DNA from: Linnemannia elongata
Lineage: Eukaryota; Mortierellomycota; Mortierellomycetes; Mortierellales; Mortierellaceae
Direction: 5' to 3'
Assembly: GCA_036320915.1 (NCBI GenBank)
Contig: JAXBDG010000005.1
Span: 1,550,001 to 1,614,000, forward strand
Length of the DNA stretch: 64,000 nucleotides
Each line of letters begins with the position of its first letter. The first letter of the stretch is position 1. Below the pieces are notes generated by a model. The model was given only the letters and a program-made list of their open reading frames with translations. It searched no databases and was not told the origin of the DNA. Below are positions 44,597 to 57,171 of this stretch, one piece after another. The translations under genes were made by a program, and so were the position numbers.

Positions 44597-46595
44597 ATGA
44601 AGTTCGCAGCCGCTCTCCTTTTGATCATCTCTTACATCGCCATGGCTTCGGCCCATATGGCCATGCTGTCCCCTGTACCCCGTGGTGGCGTCGGCACCAA
44701 GCAGTACAACGGCCGTATCCACGTAAGGCAACACCCCCTCCTTCCTTCCTTCCTTCCTTCTTCCCTCATCCACCAACCATCGCCGTCACCCCCTGTCCCT
44801 TTTTTCAGCTTTCCCTTTCCAATGCCTTTTTTGCTTGCCTCTGATCCAATCGATGGTGCTACTCGCGTACTAATGCCCGTTTGGAAACATAACTCATACT
44901 AAAATATATCTCCTTTCCTCTCCCTTCAATCTAATAAACCATCCACTTTCATTACCTTCCCTCTCTTCCCTGCCGACCCTCATTAATTCATTTACCTCCC
45001 GCCCTCCTCCCTTCTGCAAACGATCGAAACCCCTTCGCACAACTATAGGCCTTTATTGGATTCAAGGACAGCAAATATACCATGCGCTTCCCCTGTGGAG
45101 GCTACGCCCCCGGTCCAGTCACCAACATGCGTGCCGGTCAGACCATCAATGTCCGCTTCTATGCCTCTGGCATGAAGGCCAACGATATCCGCTCCCAGCC
45201 TAAGCCTACCAGCCCCAACCGCCAGTTCAGCCAAGCCCGCCACGGTGGTGGTATGGTAAGTTTCATCTTTTGTCTCCTTTATTGTTGAGTGTTGTTGATT
45301 TTCTACTTCTGGGGCTCATTTTGATAGTTCTTTTTGTTTTGTGCAACCGAGAGCTATTGATTCGTTCATCTGGGCGTGGAGAGAAATGGATTATGTAGAG
45401 TCTAGAAATTGAACATTCAGACATCCAACAGCACATAACACCAGTCGGCACCAGCAACAACAGAAGCGCTATAAGAAATCAGAGTTTCTCGTTGCACGTT
45501 GCACGAGTCTAAACTCTCGACGTTAGGGTGAGAGGGGGGCGTCGTCCATGAGTGGTTACCGAAAAAAATGCAAGATAAAAAAAGATGAGAGCAATTTTTT
45601 TTTCTCGCTCTCTCTTTCTCTCGCTCTCTTTCCCTCACTTTCCCCTTTTCTCCTGCTTTTCGCTTTTTTGTGCTCTTCTTGCTTTGTTGTTTGTGGCGGA
45701 TAGGGAAGATATTCTGGAGAGGTCAGAAGAGGGAAATCGTGACGGACCGACCGATCGACCGACCGCCACACAGCACAGAAAGTGAAGAGAACAGATACAC
45801 TATTATTTTATTTTATTATTTTTGCGCCCAGCTCTGACAGCTCAACTCTCTCTTTGTAACGTTGCATGCATTGTAAATGATAAGCCTCGAGCATTTATAA
45901 TTAACCATCTTTTCTTCGTCTGTTCTCTTGTTCCCTAAACAGTGTGAGTTCTCCCTCTCGTATGATAATGGCAAAACCTTCCACTTGATTGGTCGTTACA
46001 CGCGCACCTGCCCCGACGGTAAGCCTTTGTTTTCATTTAATATTTGTCTGACACCCTCGCGGTCATTCAGGCACCCTCCCAGTCATCCAGGCACACCACC
46101 CCGTCAGCCCACACACAATCTGTTTTTTTCATCAGAAATCGGGGTACCCCTCTCCTTCTATTTCCGACACATTTCGTGTGATCGGTTTATATGTCGTTTT
46201 TTTTTGCATGCTCTATTGATACTCTTGAAATTGCATTCAAGCATCTTCTCGAATATCCAGACTCTAATCATAACAAACACCCTCCTTCCCCTCTTCCAGC
46301 TTACTACCAGTGGCCAGTCAAGATTCCTGACAACGTCCCCTCCTGCACAGAGAAGAACAAGTGCCTCTTTGTCTGGACCTGGACCGCAAACATCCTCCCA
46401 CAGTGGTACATGAACTGCGCCGACATCCGTCTCACTGGTATCAAGAACGGTCGTCGTCCCTCAAAGTCGATTCAGATTGTCGATTTCCGCCCCCATCGCA
46501 TGCGCGTTACTGCCGCCGGCGATGGTACCAAGCACCGTTCTTCCACGGGCCCCAGCCGCAAGGAGATCAACGATAACATGAACGGCAGATACTAA
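44597..46595 (+). CDS. Secreted LPMO-like protein (AA11/AA16-type copper fold), 234 aa
   Basis: Four exons, 44597-44722, 45049-45255, 45943-46018 and 46300-46595, give 234 residues. A 19-residue signal peptide MKFAAALLLIISYIAMASA is followed at once by HMAMLSPVPRGG, so the mature protein starts with the His needed for a copper histidine brace. A second candidate brace His lies in ARHGGG, followed by the family-like CEFSLSYDNGKTF. FVWTWTAN and WYMNCADIRL supply the conserved core and axial Tyr seen in AA11/AA16-type lytic polysaccharide monooxygenases. Conserved cysteines (FPCGGY, TCPD, PSCTEKNKC, MNCAD) fit disulfides. Such enzymes oxidatively cleave chitin or related wall polysaccharides outside the cell. 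No carbohydrate-binding module or GPI signal is attached; the basic tail is short. Introns of 326, 687 and 281 nt are long for this window. Confidence 0.85.
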
Positions 46596-47096
46596 ACTAT
46601 AATGCCTTTGTTCTCATATTGTTTTTGACTCGATTTTTTTGTTTGTAATCTGCATTCCCTCCATACTCGTTCTACCAACGTTTTTGACCTTCTCGTGCAC
46701 ATTCTTGGTCCATCCAAGACAAGCCCCTCCCCCCCTCCCTCTCACACACCTAAAAAAAAAAGTCCCTTTACTAGGCAGTCCATAGCATGCGTGCGCTATT
46801 ACTCCAAAACGTCCATAATAAACAAAACGCCGAGTCATGCACCATATGTTTTCCTTCCCAGTCGGCAGGAGAGATTTTTTTTTTTTTTTTTTTTTTTGTT
46901 CATGTACAATATTTCATTCAATTTATTTTTTCGATTGAGTGCCTTTTTGTTGTCATCGTCCCTGAAACGCCCCCTCTACTCCCACTACCACTGCCACTAA
47001 ACCCCTTGTAAGCTAATTAATATTCATGCAAAGGAAAAAATGAAAAGAAAAAGGCAAAGAGAAAGAGAAAGACAAAGGGAAAAAAAAGATATCGAC
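46596..47096. other. Convergent spacer with T23 tract
   Basis: Between the LPMO-like stop and the Doa10 stop. It holds a T23 run at 46875-46897 and no gene. Confidence 0.5.
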
Positions 47097-50000
47097 CTAT
47101 CGATCGTCTTGGTTGTCCCGGATGGCTTGAAGCCGCTGACTCCGTCGAATCTGACTCGTACTACTACTTGAGCCCTGTTCGCTCGAGAACTCGTCCAGCG
47201 CACCCTCCATCGATCCCTCTCCGTATGTGTAAATATCATCATCCTCTATGCTGGATGACTGACCGGCTCGCTCAAACAAACTGCTGGAATACATTGGCTC
47301 CTTTCCGAGTCGTTGACCCTCCGTCCGATAATCTGTGATACCGTCATCATCATCGTCATCGCCCAACACAGATTCCAGATCTGGCATCTCATCGGGTTGC
47401 TCAACTAGGTCGTATATCCGTCGTCCAGACCGGAAAAGTGGTTGTGGTGCAGCTGGCTCATCCTGAGTATAATCGGCTTGTTCGGTTTCAGCTCCAAGCT
47501 CCTGGTGTTGCTGCTGCTCCTGCTCTTGAGCTGCCTCGGCGGCTGCGGCATTCTCTTCCTCCTCCGTCAAGTTGTGGAGCTGGCGGCCAATAAGGTATTC
47601 TTGATCGCGGATATACTGACTCTGGCTCCATCCGCTCAGAACCACGTATCCTTCTTTGACACCGAACACAATCAGGTAAACCACCATCATCACCGGATAT
47701 GACGTACGGAATAAGTTGGTTCTGGCAGCCCCCTCCAGGTTGAGGGACTTGGCTACAGTCCAAGCCAAACCAAAAGGACAGCCAATTGCAATAACAAAGA
47801 TACCCAGGGCAGGAAAGACAAGGCGACGGGTTGCCAATCCAACGGACCATCCCCCGATATCTGCTCCAACAAAAACTGCGTTCATGTCGACGGCAAAGCG
47901 GTTCGTAGGGAAGGACACGAGGACTTGATGAACAATTCTCATATAGAGCAAACCCAAGGCCCAAGTCTATAACGGAAGCAAAACGACAAACAATACACGT
48001 TAGGTCAGTTGATTATTTCCTAGAGTACTATTAGACATCTTCTCAAGTAATGCAAATAACGCCTCTTACCATTGTAAATATCATCTTGACGTCTTCGCCA
48101 AGGGCGGTTCGCAAAGGCAGAATCATGAACAGCTCCACCATGAATCCGAGGAGGAAAGGAAGTAGAACTCCGAATGCCAATCCAAAGAAGGCCGTCTTGG
48201 CAACGATCGTTCCAGTCTCCAGGATGGTCGTCAGTTGTACACGGATGTCGACACGAGGAGCTCCTGCCGACTTCAGAGCCCCATAGGCGGTGGCCAGCCA
48301 CTCTTGAATACGCCAAACGATGCCAACAACGTAGACGCCAACAACAAACGAGTAGACGTCGTGGACAGCACGCTCTGTCATGAATGTGATCAAGAACCTT
48401 CCGAGAACCACTAATGACAAAATTAAACCCCACAATTAATTACGGAACTCTGTACAAAAACTCAAAATGGAGCGAAAAATAGAGGAATTGCGAGACAACA
48501 CTTACATGGAACAACGATGGAGAACGCGAGGAAGAACATAGTCGAGGTCCACATGATGACGATAAACGAGATCAACCGTCGCTTGAAGTTGGGCGGCGTG
48601 TACACAACAACGGTATGATCCTTGGGGTTAATTGGTTGCCTTGGTTCACGTCCTCGAGGTAGAATCTCCATCAGGGGGTCGATCTCGGCAGGCATATCTT
48701 CCTTGGGGTCCAATGCTCGTCCTTCAGCATCAACTGGGACAAGGACTCTCCTGTTTTTCAAGTGGACCACACGATCGGTGCTAGGAACGCGGTAGAGGCC
48801 GCCATCGGGTACAAAGATAACAGGCGCGTCGACATCAAGCTCTTCGCCGCTGCCGACTGTACCGTTGCCGTTCGTCTCCACATTAGGAATGGGGGGACGG
48901 TACCGCAAGAGCCACGCCTTCCATGTACGGTAAACAATGTGACCCTCTTCCTCCGGATACCGCTTGCCATCATTACCATACATGAACGAGCTCAATCGCA
49001 TCGTCTCCGCCAGCTTTTTCCACCATCCGATGAACAAAATTTTGAATCGGTCCGCAGGATTCATCCATCGAATGGTTAAAGGCACAGCGAGATGGAAGAG
49101 CAGCATGTCGATGGGAATATCTGAGAGGGGCTCACTAGTAGGTCAACAATGTCAGTGATTGATGAGTACAATACTTCAGGGTCCAAATAAGCAAAAGCGC
49201 CGATAGTGAACACGCAGTGATGCCAAAAACACTTACTCTACAGGCCAGCGAAGGGGAAGAACGCCACGCATGACCCAATAGACAGTTTGGGTAGTCAGAC
49301 TGACACCGAGCACGATCAAGGTGAGATACATCAAGGCTCCTGTACCAAGCTTGCGGAGTTGCAGGAAGACCGGGCGCTCGAGAATCTCGCGCACTGGATG
49401 AAACCCCTCGTCATTAGGGTCTCGGATGAACCACATCACTCCAGGACGGACGACGCCTCGGCAAATGCTCACAAACATGGAAAAGTTGAACATGAATGTC
49501 GTGCCGGCAAGCCAGTGCATAATGATGCACCAGTTAGGCGACTGCTGATAGAATGCCCATCGAGAAGCCAGAGTAGCTCCTGGGAGAAGAGGTAACGTGG
49601 TGAGACCCAGGACAATTCCACAGAACAGTGGGAAGGCCACCATCTCCATTGAAACAAAGAACGCGATCTAGAATTGTAATAACGAAGTAAAGACACCAGA
49701 GTCAATTATTACATTCAACGTATTTGTTTCGAAAAGAACATTCCATTGGTAGCATTGAAAGCATAACCCTTAGTTCGCTTACCTTGATAATGAGACTCAG
49801 CTGCAGGATGATGTCCCGGACATACCTCCCGATGGTATGGTCATGAACTCGATGTGGACGTTTCATGTACCATGCTGCAACTGAACAAAGGATGGCGTAT
49901 CCAACAGCAATTGGCACAACCTTGTTGTCGAGAGATGAACCGTAGGCCGCCTCGGCCCATTTTGTAATAGCTTCCTGATACAGCTTTCCTCCAGCGGACA

Positions 50001-53000
50001 AGGGGAGCTGAGTAGTATTGGGGAGCATCGACACCACAGATCCCTGGACATTCTCCTGGGCTTGCATAGGCGCCAATGATCCTGCCTCGCCCAGCACTGC
50101 GCTCCAGACTGGGACAATGTGCTCCTGACCAAACTCCACGAGAGGCTTTAGCATCTTGCTTCCAAGGTACGATCCAGCGACAGGACTGACATAGGGCGAA
50201 ATGCGAGATGCTACTGCGAAAATGGGCTTGGATACTACAGCGACAGAGAATGGTACCAAGCGGTCGATCACGAAATCGGTGATAGGGTCGGTCAAACTGC
50301 TCAGAATCCGCAAAGGCATCCGCAAAACGTTGATGGGGTTCATTAGGACCGTCGTTTTGCCGAGCATATACGGGACCCAAACACCTAGTCCCAAACTAGC
50401 GCAGATAAGCGCTGACATGAGGAGCGAATTCTGGAGAAGTAGCCAGTACGTTCCGCGCATTCCGATCACCTCGAGAATACCGTCCCACTCCTCAACATTC
50501 ATATCGTCCAATTCGTCCATAGGCAGGTCTCCTGCCCCCGCGTTCGCCGCAGCAGCTCCGGCAGCCTCCTGTAATGCCGCAAAATTCCGAGGGTCCTGCT
50601 GCAAAATTGGCGGAAGCGCTGGTGCTGCAGCAACAGGTGGTCGTGGCGCCGGAACTGGGGCTGGGACGGGCTCTGGAGGATCGAAAACTCGAAAATCACG
50701 GAATCCGGCTGCGTCTTGAGGCGGAACCTGAAAGTGTTCTTCTGCCTGTCGCACAAGTGCCTCCCGCTGATGAACCATGCGATGAGCTCTATCCTCCAAT
50801 CGCTGAAGTGCCTCCAGTCTCTCCTCAACTGTCATTCCTGGCTGGCGAACCTGAGATTGGTCGAACAGAGCATCGATTTGACCGTTTCTCCATTCCAGAA
50901 GCTTCACCGAGTCCTTGAATGAAAGTTGGTTCGTCTCGGTCAGAGTGTCGTATCGGTCAATCTTCTCGTCCAGTGTCATCTCTGTGCCATCCGGTTTCAA
51001 GAATACATTATCGAGCGTCAAAGGAATGCCAGCCTTCCAGTACAGGGGTCTGTTATCCTTTCTGCGGATGATGTTGTCGCCTCCGAGCAATGCCGATGCG
51101 CTGGTTCTTGGTGCCGAAGATCCTTCCCCGTTGTCGTTCACCAATGACCCGATCTGGCGATGAATATCGGAGTTGTTGAAAGGCGATGATGACTCCTGAA
51201 CCCAACGGGAATCCCTGGAAGAATATTGCGAAGAAAATTGAGTGTTAGTGACATGCAGATGGAACCTCGCATAAATGTGTGTAATTTGAATACCGATGTA
51301 AACTTACGGGTGATACGTCTGGTTGAGGGGGTCATAAACATATCCTGGTCTGTTTGCGGTTGAAGATGACTCTGCTGGTGCGAGGAAGGTATCTCTGAGA
51401 TTGAGCTCTGGAGTGTCATGAAATGGATCGACCTCGTCGTCAAAAACGTCAAAGTTGTCAGCCCAGATGTTGTCCCGATTTTGACCGAGATTCGTAAGGT
51501 TGCGTCGACCCAGAGTTGGCGCAAAAGGTGGAGGATCGAGGCGACCGGTGGCGCGAACCTGTTGTGGCTCATGCTCCGCCACTGCTGGAACTCTGCCTGT
51601 AGCTGCTGCTGCTGCTGCATCCTGCTGTTGTCGTTGTAATTGTGCGGCCACAAGCAATCCAAGTGCGCCTTCGATTTCTGCCTGCTCCATCTGTTGCACT
51701 CTCTCCGCCGCGCGCTCCTGCAAGTCTGCAAATTGATCATCGATATCCTGGTTCTGGAGGACCCATTCACGAAGAAGGAAAATGGCAACAAACACGACTA
51801 CGACCACTGCGCTGACAACTTGTCCTTCAAAGCAATCGAGGATAAGCGTGCTATGGTTAAAAAACAAAAAGATCCGCCAACGTAATGCGTTAGAACTTTC
51901 TCATGTGCCACGTGTCTAGCTGAACCGAATATCGATCGACAACAAGGCGCCAAGGTATTTTTTTGTCCCTCTTCAGCTTTCCGCATGATAAGTCTTTTTT
52001 TGATGTAAACTTACCTGAGCCATTTGTGCTCCGGAGGGATGGTTTGTTGCACAAGTCGAGTGAAGCTTCCCAATTCCTCCGCCGCCTTTCCGCTTCCTGC
52101 CAGATTTTCTGCCGCACTGGTCGTCACAGCTGCTGTGGCATTTTGAATATACATGTTTGGCACACCCAATCCATTAGCACTGAATGCGAACCAATCTCCC
52201 ACCCAAAAGTAGAGCCGCCAGATCCAGATGGTGAAGTATGGGAGAATAACGAGCCATATACTGGCCACAAGGATTGCCCTGAGGATCAGCTTGATTCCCT
52301 TGGCAAGAGTATCGATGACTCGTTTGGCGAGAATCCAGAATGGGATGGTGTCTGGCATGTCGGGTGAATAGACTGTTTTTTTGGTAACAGTGCAATAGAA
52401 GAGGAGGGGAGGATGGTTGCGTTAATTTAGATCGTGCAGGCTTTTCCGTAGGTCGTTTGATAAAAATGATGCTATCTTGGTGTCCATGACGACTTACTTG
52501 GTGAGAAAACGAAAGAGTGCTTGCACAGTTCGCAATATCTACGATCGTCAATAGTTTCAATTGTTACGTTCCTGTTAATATGCCATCGTTTGTTGACAAT
52601 CAAGAGTTTCCAGTAGTACAGAGATGACCGTTGTCCCGAGTGTGTGGTACCTTTTGTTGCTGTGTTCCAGCCATTGTTGTAAGCTATGTTGAATGAATAG
52701 AACAGAGAAAAAGACATGGTGAGAGAGAGTGAGTGAGAGAGAGAGAGAGATTGGTTTAAAAGGATGCTACCGATCGAGCAGATGGATGTGACAATGCTGC
52801 GGCAAAGTGGATGGTGGCACCCTACCAGTCCTGATGCACAAAGCGGATGCTTCCTGAGCACTTGCAGGGGTGGTAAAGTGGCTGTTCAGGGGAGCCTTCA
52901 GATCGGCAGACCCTGCAAATCTCTATTATTGTGGCGACGTGATGTTTTCTGAGGTCAGTGAGCTGTCGTTCGTCCCTTGTTTCTGCGGATTCGTGAGCGG

Positions 53001-53089
53001 TTTTGACTCAAAGAGGTTGAGAGGTAGGGGGGCGTTGGACAATGACAAATGAAAGAAAAGGTAGATCCCGCACCTTCTTCCTCTTCCAT
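47097..53089 (-). CDS. ER membrane RING-CH E3 ubiquitin ligase (Doa10/Ssm4/MARCH6-type), 1596 aa
   Basis: Eleven exons: 53089-53074, 52922-52826, 52683-52651, 52538-52498, 52372-52015, 51850-51308, 51214-49783, 49667-49237, 49134-48506, 48410-48070 and 47966-47097. The first is a 16-nt start exon (MEEEE). The RING-CH finger spans four exons, residues about 8-57: [35 protein letters not shown]. It leads into the family's [13 protein letters not shown] and about a dozen or more membrane segments, with long cytosolic loops (Gln/Ala-rich near 240-300, Pro/Ala-rich near 440-520). After the last helix, [17 protein letters not shown] resembles the conserved C-terminal element of Doa10 (Asn about 1439), but it is followed by 157 acidic, Ser-rich residues. 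The protein ubiquitinates misfolded ER and nuclear-envelope proteins and sterol enzymes with Ubc6/Ubc7. The weak first donor GTGCGG is inferred because it restores the finger in frame. Confidence 0.93.
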
Positions 53090-53595
53090 CGTGAACGTGG
53101 CGATGGCGTTGCGTGGTAGCGGGCTCCTGTCAGACTTCGATGTGGGTGTTGAAAACGGTGAAATGTGGTGTCCTGTTTTCCAATGAAGGGCGAGTCTGTT
53201 TTGTTGAAGGGAGGGTGGGTTCTGGTTGAAGGAAAGAAGTGAAGGAAAACAAACTGACGAAATTGAACGAACGAAATATTATTGACGTGAATGCTTTTAA
53301 AGAATTATGCCCAAAGAGAAAGAGCCTTACATGCAAATAAAGAATTCTGACTACTTACATTCCATATTTACACATTCACTTTAGCCGTGCTTTCAGGCAC
53401 ACAGCAACGTGTGGTCCCTGGGTGATTGTTCACTTCACATTCACTTTCCATTCCTTCCTCCTGTCACTCTAACTTCATCACTTCATCAAAAACAACGAAC
53501 CTGACTTTTACTCTCTCTCTTCTCTGAACCTTTTCTCACCTCTCACCGTTCTGAAATCTGATTCCCTCCTTCCCAAAAGAAAGAAAGAAAATACC
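53090..53595. promoter_or_regulatory. Divergent promoter region, Doa10 / acyl-CoA carboxyltransferase
   Basis: A 506-bp spacer between two start codons. The plus-strand side ends in a pyrimidine-rich leader (CTCTCTCTTCTCTG, then GAAAGAAAGAAAATACC before the ATG). No clear TATA box is seen. Confidence 0.35.
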
Positions 53596-55779
53596 ATGGC
53601 GACCCATCTTGGCCACCAAACCAAGCCGACAAGGTCCAAAGTGAACACAAAGTCGCCGGAGTACCTTGCCAACTACACCGAGATGCTTACTCTGGTCGAC
53701 CAGCTTCAAGAAAAGCTTCATGAGGCTACCTTCCAGGGCTCGGATAGACTCTTGGCCTTGCACCACAAACGCGGATCGCTCCTTGGTAACAAGCGTGCTT
53801 TGACCTTGACCCAGCCGACTCACACCTAGGAAAAGAAATCGGTCTTTCAATACTTCCAAAACCAACGCACCTTTATTATTTGTTTTATCTCGATTTACCC
53901 CTTGTAGCCCGTGATCGAATCGAGCTGCTTCTGGACGATGATTCTCCTTTCATGGAGCTCTGCCCTCTTGCTGGATATGGCCAGGAAGACATGACTGTTG
54001 GAGGTTCCCAGGTCGCAGGAATCGGTCTTGTTTGGTATGTTGCCCGATCTGTTCGATGCTGAAGTACGAGCAAAATCAATTTACCAGATCCCAGATACAA
54101 CGCTGACACACGGTTCACCTTTCCATCTCGTGTTCAAAGCGGTGTCGAGTGCATGATTACTGCCAATATCCCGACTCTTGCAGGCGGTGCTTGGAATGCT
54201 TCGACCATGGCCCGAGGCTCAAGAATCAGTGAGATTGCATGGATTAATCGTCTGCCCCATATCCAGCTTGTTCAATCAGTATGCCCGCAATAATCAATAA
54301 TATCAACATGTGCTCCCGAGCAGAGCAGTGACTTTATCCCTTGATAGTAATGATTTACTGACACTCTTCCTCCATGGTTCTGGAATACTATGTAGGCCGG
54401 CGCAAACCTTGCTCAACAGAGTCGCGTATTCCACCCTGGCGGGGCTGGATTCCGTCACTTGGCAGAGAGGTAAACTAGCAATTAACAACTAGGCACTTGT
54501 TGTACCTTAGGTTTACTTCAATTCCTGAACCATCTTTTCTCATCAAAATCATGTTCAATGTACATTTAGATCCAAGGCTGGTCTTCCTTCGGCAGCTGTT
54601 GTCTTTGGAAACGCAACCGCCGGTGGTGCATACATTCCTGGCATGAGTGACTACGTCGTCATGGTCAAGGTAAGAAACTACACGCCTTGTGATTGAAGAG
54701 GACCATCCCAAGGAGACTGCCGTAGACAAATCGAAACAAGCTAACAGTGGTTCTATTACATCTGACATATCTAGGGCAAAGCCTATATGTTCTTGGGCGG
54801 ACCTCCCCTGGTGAAAATGGCTACCGGAGAGATCACCGACGCAGAGTCTCTCGGAGGTGCTGATATGCACAGTCGCAAATCAGGCGTGTCGGATCAATTA
54901 GCAATGGACGAGTACCATGCCATTGCTATGGCCCGTGAGTTCATCTCAGGTCTCAACTGGACCAAGCAGGGCCAGTTGCCCATCCGTCACTTGAAGGGTC
55001 TCTTCGACCAGCCTCTCTACGACCCCGATGAGATCTTGGGCATTGTCAGCGCCAACATTCGTATCCCTTTCGACGCCGTCGAGATCATTATTCGCTTAGT
55101 CGACGGATCTCGGTTCACGCAGTTCAAGCCATTGTACGGACCCAACTTGATCTGTGGTTGGGCGACCATCCACGGTATCCCCGTCGGTATCCTAGCCAAC
55201 AACAATGTTCTTTTCCCTCCCGAGGCCAACAAGGCTACCCAGTTCATCCAGCTCTGTAACATGCGCGATACACCCATCCTGTACCTCCACAACATTACCG
55301 GATTCATGGTCGGCAAGAAGTACGAGGAGGAAGGTATTATCAAGGCTGGTTCGCGCTTCATCAACGCCGTCTCGAACTCTCAGGTCCCTTGCATCACCAT
55401 TGTGATGGGTGCCAGTTACGGAGCCGGAAACTATGCCATGGCAGGACGTGCCTACAACCCTCGGTTCCTCTTCTCGTGGCCTAACAGCAAGTGCTCGGTC
55501 ATGGGTGCCGAGCAGTTGACAGGAGTGCTCGACATTGTGATGCGTGACTCGGCCAAGAAGTCCGGTAAGGTGATTGACGAGGAGATGGCCAAGGCTTCGA
55601 TGGATATGTTCCAGGCGATGGTCGAGAGCGAGTCGGATGTTTACTGGACTAGTTCTCGCTGCATTGACGATGGTGTTATTGATCCTCGAGAGACTCGCAC
55701 CATCCTTGGCTTTTGTCTCTCTGTCTGCTACAATACAGAGGTTAAGGGTGGCAACCTGTATGGTGTCTCGCGCATGTAG
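53596..55779 (+). CDS. Biotin-dependent acyl-CoA carboxylase, carboxyltransferase (beta) subunit, 544 aa
   Basis: Six exons: 53596-53785, 53908-54034, 54140-54278, 54396-54469, 54570-54669 and 54775-55779. The N-terminal half has the family signature [36 protein letters not shown] and the acyl-CoA oxyanion region [18 protein letters not shown], then [30 protein letters not shown] and [14 protein letters not shown] follow, then [17 protein letters not shown]. The C-terminal crotonase-like half includes [19 protein letters not shown] and [18 protein letters not shown]. It resembles methylcrotonoyl-CoA carboxylase beta subunits, which receive CO2 from carboxybiotin on a separate alpha subunit that is not in this window. 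Acyl-CoA specificity is uncertain (methylcrotonyl, geranyl or propionyl). The N-terminus [15 protein letters not shown] is not a convincing mitochondrial presequence, and the protein ends SRM, which fits a peroxisomal PTS1. Confidence 0.9.
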
Positions 55780-57171
55780 AAACGTATAGAGAAGGCCTTG
55801 GCAGCAAATAGAAGATATTGTCATGTCAGTCCTAGTATCAAATGAGATGCCCGCGTTGTTATCCACCTGGATTGTCTGAAAACTAGTATGTATGTCGTCT
55901 TTCGAGTGCCTTTAAAGACCGCTAAAGTGTCACTTATCGGCACACACATACATGTAGTCCCTTTCAATTGGCAGCCAGCCTCATTCTCCGATATGCCTGC
56001 TCGCACAACCTCCCTCCGCATCCTCTCGTGGACCTCTCTTTTTTGAGCACTTACTCTCACATTCCTTCCTTCCTCTCAAAGTCCTTGCCTTCACGACTTT
56101 TGCCATTTCGCTCCTTCCCATGAGATTTCTCCTCCCCCAGCTTCTACCATTAGAGGCAGGAGAAGACTCTTGGGGTCAAAACGAGCTGGTCTTCTTTTGT
56201 CAGTTTATGGCAATTCGAGGGGGAGATTTGTTTTTGTTTTCTCTTTCTTTTTTTTTCAGTGATAATGCCCGGATCCCGTAGACGCTCTTCCTTCCGTCCT
56301 ACAAGTGTGATAAGATATCATACGCTATGTTTGTTTAGACCTTTGTTCCCTCTTTTTCCCGAAAGTACAAGGGCTTAGGCGAGAGCATTGGGTTTATTGG
56401 GTTTGATAAGTTTGACTTGGAAGATGAGAGACGACATTTGAACATCAGGAAAGTGGAGCGTTAAATGCTCTTCCCGGCAGTGTCCGAGACTGGGACGCTC
56501 GATCCACCTATCCACCTAGGAGGTACAGAGCGGGTCATGGAGTAAGGGCGGGCTAAGAGAGTTGCCCGTTCTAAACGTGGCTCCTCCTGGCGAACAAAGT
56601 TTTTATTTTTATTTTTCTGTTTTTGCACTGAATGTTGTTCTCCACAACCTTCCTTATGGAGATCGATCGTTGATGGTGCCTTGGATTGTTCGGATAAAAA
56701 CATGAGCCATGCTTTTGGCACATGGGATTACGGGGGGGGGAGAGGAGAGGGATGGAGAAGTAATGCCGAGTGGAAGGTGGAGTGCGTTATTTTTTTTTAT
56801 TTTATTTTTTTGCAAGGCAAGGCAAGGCAAGGCAAAGGCCAAGGCCAAGGCAAAAGGTATCCACTCAGTGCTAGTTGTGAGGCAGCAGCAATGAATCCAG
56901 CGCAGATCGGGGCTACAAAATGATGACTGTTTGTTCGTTCAAGTATCAACAAACATAAGACGAACCGCCTTAGCTTTGACCCACTTTTTTCTTCTCTTCT
57001 TGTCTTCTTCTCTTCCCTTACTTTTTTATTATTCAAATTACTTCATCACACTACACTATAGACTACATCCCTACTCCTCCTTTTCCTCCCCTTTCTCATT
57101 CATACATTCATTCCATCGTAGACGACACTCTTTCCTTATTTATTGCATTACATTCCACCTTACACATAATA
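55780..57171. other. Gene-poor spacer with an AAGGC repeat
   Basis: About 1.4 kb without a supported gene. A CAAGG/AAGGCC pentamer-hexamer repeat lies at about 56813-56858, and a G10 run near 56732. Confidence 0.5.
56813..56858. repeat. AAGGC-type short tandem repeat
   Basis: Four CAAGG-like units pass into CAAAGGC and CAAGGC variants. Intergenic. Confidence 0.8.
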
